Assembly: GCA_021807585.1 (NCBI GenBank)
Contig: JAKBCQ010000066.1
Coordinates: forward strand, 1 to 8,367
Direction: 5' to 3'
Source: Planctomycetota bacterium
GTDB lineage: Bacteria; Planctomycetota; Planctomycetia; Isosphaerales; Isosphaeraceae
Length of the DNA stretch: 8,367 nt
The notes below the pieces were generated by a model that did not search any database, was not told where the DNA came from, and saw only the letters and a list, made by a program, of their open reading frames with translations. How positions within the stretch are numbered: position 1 is the stretch's first letter; each line of letters opens with the position of its first letter. Positions 1 to 5,767 of this stretch are shown piece after piece. A program made the translations under genes and the position numbers.

Positions 1-701
1 GCTTGCACGGCGGGGGTGTCGGGCAACAGGAGCGCGAACTCCTCGCCGCCGTAACGCGCCGCGAAAACGGGCGAAATCGCCGCGTCGCGAAACAGCGAAC
101 CGACGACGCAGAGGACGTCGTCCCCCGCGGGATGCCCGTACGAATCGTTATATTGCTTAAACCAATCAACATCAAGTAATATCAGTGAAAGCGGGGCGCC
201 CGAGCGCGACGCGATCCGGCATTGATTGTGGAGTTCCTCGCGGAAATAGCCGCGATTTTTCAGACCCGTCAGGCCGTCGATTGTCGCGTGCTCGGCGAGC
301 CGCGCGTTCATCTCGACGATCAGATCATGCGACGCCTTGGCCCGCGTCGCCGATCGAACCCGCGCCAATACGACGGGCATTCGAAACGGTTTTGTCACAT
401 AATCATGCGCGCCGACATCTAGACCGCGAACGACGTCGTCTTCTTGCTCACGCGCAGATATAATGATAACTGGAATCGATCGCAGCTCGGGATCTTCTTT
501 CAGCCTGCGGCAAACTTCGTATCCGTCCATTCCCGGCATCATCACGTCGAGGAGGATGACGTCGGGCCGCGCCGATCGCGCCAGTTCGAGCGCCTGCCTG
601 CCGTTGAACGCCGAAACAACCTTGTAGCCGTGATCCGCCAATTCATAAGTCAATAGCGCGACGTTGTCGGCGACGTCGTCCACGACCAATACCTTCGCCA
701 T
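1..701 (-). CDS. Receiver-GGDEF response regulator (diguanylate cyclase), 3' end cut by window edge
   Basis: Likely makes cyclic-di-GMP from two GTP when its receiver is phosphorylated (PleD/WspR-like role, inferred). The 233 complete residues visible start MAKVLVVDD. The receiver spans about 1-120, with acidic pair D8/D9, phospho-acceptor D52 in LLDVMMPGMDG, S82 at the switch position and K104 in TKPF. The GGDEF domain starts near 138 (IDGLTGLKNR), carries DVDWFKQYND and YGHPAGD, and has the active-site signature GGEEF at 218-222. The RxxD inhibitory site normally just before ARYGG is absent (I and V at its ends). The end of the domain lies beyond position 1. The frame begins ATGATG; the second ATG (701) is chosen because GAGG at 712-709 then sits 7 bases upstream. 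The first ATG (704) overlaps the previous stop as TGATG. Last gene seen of the leftward signalling operon. Confidence 0.93.
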   Translation of the reverse strand, partial: MAKVLVVDDVADNVALLTYELADHGYKVVSAFNGRQALELARSARPDVILLDVMMPGMDGYEVCRRLKEDPELRSIPVIIISAREQEDDVVRGLDVGAHDYVTKPFRMPVVLARVRSATRAKASHDLIVEMNARLAEHATIDGLTGLKNRGYFREELHNQCRIASRSGAPLSLILLDVDWFKQYNDSYGHPAGDDVLCVVGSLFRDAAISPVFAARYGGEEFALLLPDTPAVQ

Positions 702-703
702 CA

Positions 704-1078
704 TCACACCTCGACGGGAAAAAACGACCGTATCGTATCAATCAATAAAGACTCATCAATCGGTTTGGTCACAAGCGCCGAGACCCCCGATTCAAGAATC
801 GACCGCTCCTCCCCTTTGATCGCGTGCGCCGTGACCGCGATGATCGGGAGATTGGCGGTTGCGGGTCGAGAGCGTAATCGCCTCGTCGCTTGCGCTCCGT
901 CCATCCCCGGCAACGAAACGTCCATCAACACCAGATCAAACCTTCCACGATCGAGCATCGTCAACGCCTCCTCGGCCGAAGACGCCGATTCGTGCGCAAA
1001 GCCGTGATCGTCGAGAATCCAACCCGCGAGTTTGCGATTATCGGCGTTATCCTCAACGATTAATACTTTCGCTTTCAT
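704..1078 (-). CDS. Single-domain response regulator (CheY/Spo0F-like receiver)
   Basis: A stand-alone phospho-receiver of 124 residues with no output domain, so it probably acts as a phosphate shuttle or a protein-binding switch in the cytoplasm. All canonical residues are present: E9/D10 for Mg2+, phospho-acceptor D53 in LMDVSLPGMDG, T83 in IIAVTAHA and K105 in VTKP. The style (RRLR..., AVTAHAIKGEE) resembles receivers paired with hybrid kinases. The start at 1078 gives an exact ATGA overlap with the kinase stop, and GGAGG at 1093-1089 lies 10 bases upstream. An in-frame extension to 1282 exists, but it runs through the kinase gene in another frame and adds only Arg-rich shadow sequence, so it is rejected. 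The stop nearly abuts the cyclase start. Coupled translation with both neighbours suggests fixed stoichiometry in one relay. Confidence 0.95.
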   Translation of the reverse strand: MKAKVLIVEDNADNRKLAGWILDDHGFAHESASSAEEALTMLDRGRFDLVLMDVSLPGMDGAQATRRLRSRPATANLPIIAVTAHAIKGEERSILESGVSALVTKPIDESLLIDTIRSFFPVEV

Positions 1079-4059
1079 GTACAAACGACCTCCGTCTCGT
1101 GAGCGTGCGTTCCGTCGGCGGGCCGAGGAACCCGGCCCAGGGTGTTGAGAATCGATTCGACGACGTGCTCGGTATCGCCGCGCCCTTTGGTGAGGACCGT
1201 CGCGGCCGACCGCGAAAGTTCGTCGATCTCGCCGGGTTCGAGCGACTTGGCGGTCAAAACGACGACCGGAATCGCGTTCCAAACGGGGTCGAGCTTGATA
1301 TTCTTAAGAAATGTGAATCCGTCCATCACGGGCATCATCAGGTCGAGGACGATCACCGACGGGACCGATTCGGCGAGCCTCGAGAGCCCGTCGCGACCGT
1401 TCGCGGCGATCCGCACCGCGAAGCCCTGATCGGTTAGCGCCTCGCTCAGCAGGCGAGCGGTATCGGGATCGTCCTCGACGACGAGCGCCGAGCCCGCCTC
1501 GTCGCGGAGGATCTCGCGGACTCGCGCCACGAGTTCCTCGGCGTCGACGGGCTTGGCGAGATAACACCGCGCGCCCGCGTCGAGAGCCTGCGGCTCCTCG
1601 CTCTCAACCGAGACGACGATGATCGGCACGGTCGCGAGCTCGCGATCCTCCCTCAGGCTCTCGATCACGTCGTAGCCGCTTTTACCGGGCATCCTCAGGT
1701 CGAGACAAATGACGTCGGGACGCTCGAGCCGCGCTCCCTCGACCGCCGAATCGTAGTCGAACGCCACGACGACGCGAAAACCCGCGTCTTCAAACGTCAA
1801 TTTCAAATATTTACAGATATCCGGTTCGTCGTCGACGCAAAGGATCGTCACGCCGCGCCGCGGCGAGACTTCGGCAAGATCGGCTTGAGCGGCGTCGCGG
1901 GCCGCGCTTTCCACAAAATGATGAGCATTTTTGTAATTTGAAGAATGATCATTATTATTAGAATTGTCGCGGCGAGCCGGAAGCGATTTTGGGTTCGATT
2001 CGTCTTCGGCGGGGTCGTTTTCGCAGCGCGGGTCGAGGGGCAAAACGAGCGTGAACTCACTGCCGACGCCGGGTTCGCTCGTCAGATCGATGCGGCCGCC
2101 GTGCAATTTGGCGTAATGCAGGCAGATGACGAGTCCGAGCCCGGTCCCTCCCGCCTTGCGCGTCGTCGCGCCGTCGAGCTGGGTGAATTTTTGGAACAAT
2201 CGCGCGCGATCCTCGGGGCTGATGCCGATCCCCGTATCTCGAACCGAGATTTCGAGCGTTCGTCCCCGCCCGGCGTCGCGTCCCGTCCGCGCCGCGAGAA
2301 TCACCGAGCCGAGTTCAGTATATTTAATACCATTCGATACAAGATTCATGACGATCTGTCGAAGCATAACGGGATCGCCGACGATCTCGGGAAGCTCGCT
2401 TTCGGGGAGATCGAGCCTGAGTTCGACGGGCTTGCCGTCGGTAAGCGGAGCGGCCTGATCGAACACCTCGCGGATCATCCCGGCGGGATCGAATCGCGCG
2501 CGTTTGACGTCCATCTTACCCGCCTCGATTTTGGAGAGATCGAGGATATTGTTGATCAATCCCAACAGGTGTTTGGCGTTGCGATCGACCGTTTTGAGCG
2601 CGTCGAGATCGCGGTCGGGGATTGAATCGCCGATCCGGCGGATCAGCCGTTGCGTGAATCCCATAATGGAATTCATCGGCGTGCGAAGTTCGTGCGACAT
2701 GTTCGCCAGAAACTCGCTCTTCACGCGATTGGCGCGGTCGGCCTTGCGCGATTCCTCCTGGAGCGCCCGCGACTGCGTTTGTAAATTCGCGAGCAATTCG
2801 AGCCGTTGCTCTTCAATTAAAAATGCGTTCATGCGAATCGCAAGTTGATCGAGCCCCGCGGCCAGAAACCCTCGCTGCGCGTCGTTCACGGGGCCGACGT
2901 GCGCCGTCGTCAACACCCCCAAACAACGGTGCTGAAAGACGATCGGCCAGCTTCGAATGCTTTGTAAACCGACGTCGCCGACGCCGAACCGAACTCTCAA
3001 ATTCGCGTGCCCGAAGGGTCCCAGCAACGTTTTCGGTTCGCGCGTCCGCGCGACCGTCGCGGGGAGCCCGTCCCCCTGAAATACCGCGGCTTCAAGCGGA
3101 CCCTCGTCGAGCCCCATCGCGAATCTTGGTTCGAGCGTTCCGTCGGGTCGCACCGTGTGCAAAACCGAACACGCGGTGCGCAACACCCGCGAGATACACC
3201 TCAACGCGGCCTCGTAGGTTGCGAGCTGCTCGGTCTGGTTGAGCGCCGCGGCGAATTCGGCGTTTGCCTCGATATGTTCACGTGCCGATTCCAATTCGGC
3301 GCGGCGCCGCGCCACGCCGCGCATCTCGTCGAGCCACTGGCGGCACGATCGCATCAAAAACGCGTCGGTCAACGCGAGCCAACCCGCGTGCTCGAGGAAC
3401 AAGCGACCGTCGGGTCGTGCGATTCCGTAAAGCGACTGCGGCCAAAATCGTCCGCGAATCGCGTGATCGATCAACGTCACCGCCGACGCCGTCGCCAGCA
3501 CCCTCCAATCACGATAAAAAGATAAGAGCGCAAGCGAAACAAAAATATGAAAATGTGTTTCAATCTTTCCGCCGGTGATGTGAATCAAGAGCGCGCCGAT
3601 CAGCATCTGGCCGATCGCGATCGCGTACCGAGTTCCTTTTGATCCGGGAAGGATTAATCCCAGGCCGCTTGGGATCGCGACGAAGATCGCACCCAGGAAG
3701 ACGACGAACCAAATGTGGCGATCGAGCGTGAAATCCCCCGCCGGCGAACGGGTGTCGGGCATGATCAAAAGCGCCGCGAGGATCGCAGCGAGCCACTGAA
3801 CGATCAGAAGCCACGCGAACAGGTGATCGGATCGCTTGACGATCGCCTTCCAATCGGATTCGAAAAGTTCGGTCGAACGTCGTTCAATCGCGTCGTGATC
3901 GACGATCGCCTCGGTCGATTTCGCCGGCTTTTCTCGCATCATGGCCGTGGCGCCTGGAACGTCGGATTCGGTGCGGATCTCGGCTGCGCACCGAGAGCGA
4001 TCGATCGCGCACGCCTGGTTCGGCGACACGATCGTCGGTTTCCCCGGTTCGCGCTTCAC
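1075..4059 (-). CDS. Membrane hybrid sensor histidine kinase with GAF domain and two C-terminal receivers
   Basis: Senses an unknown signal and autophosphorylates, then passes phosphate to its own receivers and probably to the two downstream response regulators. The 994 residues read: variable N-terminus (1-75); membrane module about 80-238 (hydrophobic spans near 80-101, 115-138, 145-163, 170-202, with HITGGKIETHFH at 160-171 and FYRDWRVL at 181-188); GAF-like domain about 270-415; coiled helix 415-447; HisKA with H456 in MSHELRTP; HATPase with N576 (NLVSNGIKYT), DTGIGI at 608-613 and GGTGLGL at 637-643; Asn-rich linker 680-735; receiver 1 with D744/E745, D787, K836; receiver 2 with E862/D863/D864, D906, K958. 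Receiver 2 has TKGRG in place of the usual TKP. The start is uncertain: GTG at 4059 has no clear Shine-Dalgarno, and ATGATG at 3942 (residues 40-41) would give 955 residues without losing any domain. Confidence 0.95.
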   Translation of the reverse strand: MKREPGKPTIVSPNQACAIDRSRCAAEIRTESDVPGATAMMREKPAKSTEAIVDHDAIERRSTELFESDWKAIVKRSDHLFAWLLIVQWLAAILAALLIMPDTRSPAGDFTLDRHIWFVVFLGAIFVAIPSGLGLILPGSKGTRYAIAIGQMLIGALLIHITGGKIETHFHIFVSLALLSFYRDWRVLATASAVTLIDHAIRGRFWPQSLYGIARPDGRLFLEHAGWLALTDAFLMRSCRQWLDEMRGVARRRAELESAREHIEANAEFAAALNQTEQLATYEAALRCISRVLRTACSVLHTVRPDGTLEPRFAMGLDEGPLEAAVFQGDGLPATVARTREPKTLLGPFGHANLRVRFGVGDVGLQSIRSWPIVFQHRCLGVLTTAHVGPVNDAQRGFLAAGLDQLAIRMNAFLIEEQRLELLANLQTQSRALQEESRKADRANRVKSEFLANMSHELRTPMNSIMGFTQRLIRRIGDSIPDRDLDALKTVDRNAKHLLGLINNILDLSKIEAGKMDVKRARFDPAGMIREVFDQAAPLTDGKPVELRLDLPESELPEIVGDPVMLRQIVMNLVSNGIKYTELGSVILAARTGRDAGRGRTLEISVRDTGIGISPEDRARLFQKFTQLDGATTRKAGGTGLGLVICLHYAKLHGGRIDLTSEPGVGSEFTLVLPLDPRCENDPAEDESNPKSLPARRDNSNNNDHSSNYKNAHHFVESAARDAAQADLAEVSPRRGVTILCVDDEPDICKYLKLTFEDAGFRVVVAFDYDSAVEGARLERPDVICLDLRMPGKSGYDVIESLREDRELATVPIIVVSVESEEPQALDAGARCYLAKPVDAEELVARVREILRDEAGSALVVEDDPDTARLLSEALTDQGFAVRIAANGRDGLSRLAESVPSVIVLDLMMPVMDGFTFLKNIKLDPVWNAIPVVVLTAKSLEPGEIDELSRSAATVLTKGRGDTEHVVESILNTLGRVPRPADGTHAHETEVVCT
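1089..1093 (-). promoter_or_regulatory. Ribosome binding site of the single-domain receiver
   Basis: Reads GGAGG on the minus strand, 10 bases before the ATG at 1078, inside the last codons of the kinase gene. It decides the start at 1078 over the longer in-frame extension and supports coupled translation. Confidence 0.7.
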
Positions 4060-4085
4060 GACGTAACCATAGAATACATTCCGTC

Positions 4086-4117
4086 AAAAAAAAGCGGCTT
4101 CGCGGCGCGATCGCTTT
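4086..4117 (-). terminator. Terminator/attenuator-like hairpin with U-run in the kinase leader
   Basis: Read on the minus strand, AAAGCG (4117-4112) pairs with CGCTTT (4096-4091), with an inner TCGC/GCGA stem (4110-4107 with 4103-4100) around a GCC loop. The outer arm runs straight into eight T (4093-4086). The U-run ends 26 bases before the GTG at 4059. An intrinsic terminator placed there could attenuate the kinase operon, or end a short upstream RNA. The asymmetric internal loop (A versus AGC) weakens the fold, so function is inferred. Confidence 0.4.
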
Positions 4118-4157
4118 GGGCTCAGGGTCGATCGATCTTTGGAGGAGAATCGCGATT

Positions 4158-4200
4158 TCATAAAATATTATTATATAATATAAATATAAATTAGGAAATA
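4158..4200. promoter_or_regulatory. A/T-rich candidate divergent promoter core
   Basis: A nearly pure A/T stretch in otherwise GC-rich DNA. TATAAT occurs at 4174-4179 on the plus strand and at 4175-4170 on the minus strand. No good -35 box is seen at the right spacing on either strand (the minus-strand candidate is TTTCCT). Position between two divergent genes and ease of melting favour a promoter role. Transcription leftward from here would place the 4086-4117 hairpin in the leader. Confidence 0.35.
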
Positions 4201-4419
4201 ATCATAATCTATTGATCTCTGAGCGGGGAGACTTGATCGAATCGGCGACGACCCTCTTGACTCCAACCGGAGCATTCGTTGCGATGAGATTCGCTCCTCT
4301 TCCGTATCCATGGGCGAACAAACCGACGAGCCGATCGATTTCTTGGCGGGAGATCGCATGATCCCTCGGCGCGGCGGGATCGGGAACAACTTACGGCGGA
4401 TTCACATAAACAAATTTCT

Positions 4420-4425
4420 AGGTGG
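4420..4425 (+). promoter_or_regulatory. Ribosome binding site of the bicupin gene
   Basis: AGGTGG lies 7 bases before the ATG at 4433 but only 1 base before the ATG at 4427. It therefore selects 4433, which also places the twin-arginine motif close to the N-terminus. Confidence 0.7.
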
Positions 4426-4432
4426 AATGAAA

Positions 4433-5596
4433 ATGGCCGATTATTCGCGTCGGATGTTTTTGGGATCCGCGGGGCTCGCGGCGGGGCTTGCCGCGGTTGA
4501 GGCTTCGACAGCCGCGGCGGCCGAGCAAGCCGAGCCCGCTCGCGGCGGCGACGATTCGCTCCCCGAGTTCCGTTATGAGATCGAAAAATCGCACGGCAAG
4601 GTCGTCGGCGGCAATTCGGCGCGGGAGGCGACGGTACGCCAACTGCCGATATCGGTCGGCCTCGCGGGCGTTTCGATGCGGCTCGAGCCGGGAGGAATGC
4701 GCGAGCTTCATTGGCACGCGATCGCCGCCGAATGGGCGTTCATGATCGAAGGACGATGTCGTACGACGGTCATCGCCCCCGACGGCTCGTCCGAAATCAA
4801 CGATTTCAACCCGGGCGACGTTTGGTATTTCCCCCGCGGCCACGGCCATTCGCTCCAGGGGCTTGGACCCGGAACGTGCCATTTTGTTCTCGTTTTCGAT
4901 AGCGGATCGTTCTCCGAATTCGGCACCTTCAGCGTCACCGATTGGCTCGCGCACACCCCCAAGAACATCGTCGCGCAAAACCTCGGCCTGCCCGTCGATA
5001 TTGTGGAAAAACTGCCGAATCACGAGGTTTATTTCGCCCGCGGTAAGGTTCCGGAACCAATCCCGGACATGCCCCATCGCCGCGGACTCGTCTCCCCGGC
5101 ATTCACGCATCGTTATCAATTAATGGAGCAAAGCCCCAGCGGAGAGTTCCAGGGGGGTAAAGAATGGCGCGTCAGCTCCCGCGAATTCCCGATCGCGCAA
5201 TCGATCACCGGGGTGATCCTCGATCTCGAACCCGGGGCTCTTCGCGAGCTTCACTGGCACCCCAACGCCGACGAATGGCAATATATTATTAAAGGCGAAT
5301 ATGAAATCGGCGTCTTCGGCTCGGGAGGGCGCGCCCGGCATGAAACCTTCAAACCCGGCGACGTCGGCTACATTCCTCGCGGCTACGGTCATTACATTCA
5401 CAACAAGAGCAAAGAGACGGGCCGAATCCTCATCGCGTTCAACACCGGCGAATATCAGGAAATCAGCCTTTCCACCTGGCTCGCATCGAACCCCGACACG
5501 CTTTTGACCGAGAACCTCGAGCTCGATCGCAAACCGGTCGATCGATTGCCCAAAGAACGCATTTTCATCGCCCCCGAACGACCGCCGATCCCTTGA
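4433..5596 (+). CDS. oxdC: Tat-exported oxalate decarboxylase-type bicupin
   Basis: Predicted Mn-dependent conversion of oxalate to formate and CO2, outside the cytoplasm. The 387 residues start with a twin-arginine signal (SRRMFL at 5-10, then a Gly/Ala-rich core, likely cleavage near the Ala run at 27-30). Cupin 1 shows H93, H95, E100 and H139 (RELHWHAIAAEW, PRGHGH). Cupin 2 shows H274, H276, E281 and H320 (RELHWHPNADEW, PRGYGH). R90 matches the active-site Arg of Bacillus OxdC, and the lid SEFGT (161-165) keeps the Glu needed for decarboxylation rather than oxidation. Apart from the signal peptide, length fits the family. The start was chosen by AGGTGG at 4420; an in-frame extension to 4310 is rejected. 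Transcribed alone: it diverges from the kinase operon and a hairpin spans its stop. Oxalate oxidase activity or a Mn-storage role like cyanobacterial MncA are alternatives. Confidence 0.92.
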   Translation: MADYSRRMFLGSAGLAAGLAAVEASTAAAAEQAEPARGGDDSLPEFRYEIEKSHGKVVGGNSAREATVRQLPISVGLAGVSMRLEPGGMRELHWHAIAAEWAFMIEGRCRTTVIAPDGSSEINDFNPGDVWYFPRGHGHSLQGLGPGTCHFVLVFDSGSFSEFGTFSVTDWLAHTPKNIVAQNLGLPVDIVEKLPNHEVYFARGKVPEPIPDMPHRRGLVSPAFTHRYQLMEQSPSGEFQGGKEWRVSSREFPIAQSITGVILDLEPGALRELHWHPNADEWQYIIKGEYEIGVFGSGGRARHETFKPGDVGYIPRGYGHYIHNKSKETGRILIAFNTGEYQEISLSTWLASNPDTLLTENLELDRKPVDRLPKERIFIAPERPPIP

Positions 5597-5607
5597 TCGG
5601 CGGGTTT
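5582..5607 (+). terminator. Intrinsic terminator-like hairpin overlapping the bicupin stop codon
   Basis: CCGCCGATC (5582-5590) pairs perfectly with GATCGGCGG (5595-5603) around loop CCTT, and a short TTT follows at 5605-5607. The 9-bp GC-rich stem contains the TGA stop (5594-5596). The U-run is short, so it may work poorly as a terminator and instead act as a 3' stabilising hairpin. Confidence 0.55.
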
Positions 5608-5622
5608 CCGAGCACGCTCGGA
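5607..5622. repeat. Second inverted repeat behind the bicupin
   Basis: TCCGAGC (5607-5613) and GCTCGGA (5616-5622) are perfect complements, folding as a 6-bp stem with a CACG loop. It follows the first hairpin directly. The downstream GGATCGGC (5620-5627) can also pair with 5584-5591, so two mutually exclusive folds are possible. Confidence 0.5.
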
Positions 5623-5685
5623 TCGGCTAAGAATCGCCTCCCGTTTGGCGTCGGGGATCGGTCGCCGCGAACGCTCCCCTTGGCG

Positions 5686-5699
5686 AAACGACGTCGTTT
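5686..5699. repeat. 14-bp perfect palindrome upstream of thrS
   Basis: AAACGACGTCGTTT is its own reverse complement. It lies 68 bases before the thrS start, in the 171-base gap after the bicupin. The symmetry suits a dimeric regulator, and the site falls between TTGGCG (5680-5685) and TTAGCC (5703-5708), a poor -35/-10 pair with 17-base spacing. Operator function is inference only. Confidence 0.35.
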
Positions 5700-5767
5700 G
5701 CGTTAGCCTTTGGAACGTGAGCGATCCCCCGCGGGGCGTCCGGTGCAATACAAAGGTTTATGTGATT

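Larger units (their letters stand above)
4060..4432. other. Divergent intergenic region between kinase operon and bicupin gene
   Basis: These 373 bases separate the leftward kinase from the rightward bicupin. They hold, from left to right: the kinase leader with an A8 tract and hairpin (4086-4117), a 10-bp palindrome AATCGCGATT (4148-4157), a sharply A/T-rich core (4158-4200) with TATAAT on both strands, and about 210 bases of mixed-composition leader before the bicupin. Short frames here (minus strand 4171-4389, and the in-frame bicupin extension from 4310) have no family resemblance and no ribosome binding site supporting them. I see no DNA-binding regulator gene or recognisable riboswitch. 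Confidence 0.7.

Noticed and set aside
859..1437. Plus-strand frame of 192 residues opposite the receiver and kinase genes
   Set aside because: Arg-rich composition typical of antisense shadow in GC-rich DNA; the minus strand holds well-matched receiver domains.
1945..2625. Plus-strand frame of 226 residues opposite the kinase catalytic domain
   Set aside because: It mirrors HisKA/HATPase codons and has no recognisable motifs or ribosome binding site.
3600..4140. Frequent GATCG and GCGATCGC words (for example near 3612-3625 and 4107-4114), resembling cyanobacterial HIP1
   Set aside because: They fit codon preference for ATC, GAT and TCG/GCG throughout the window; other traits do not point to cyanobacteria.
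4171..4389. Minus-strand frame of 72 residues in the divergent region
   Set aside because: Ends in the A/T-rich tract as YDYFLIYIYII, no family, no convincing start signal, and it would occupy the promoter region of both genes.
4310..4432. N-terminal extension of the bicupin
   Set aside because: It would bury the twin-arginine signal 45 residues inside the protein; a good ribosome binding site supports 4433.
5645..5767. N-terminal extension of ThrRS from TTG at 5645
   Set aside because: The family N-terminus begins at the MVLIKLPDGS position; the extension runs through the upstream palindrome and has no match.
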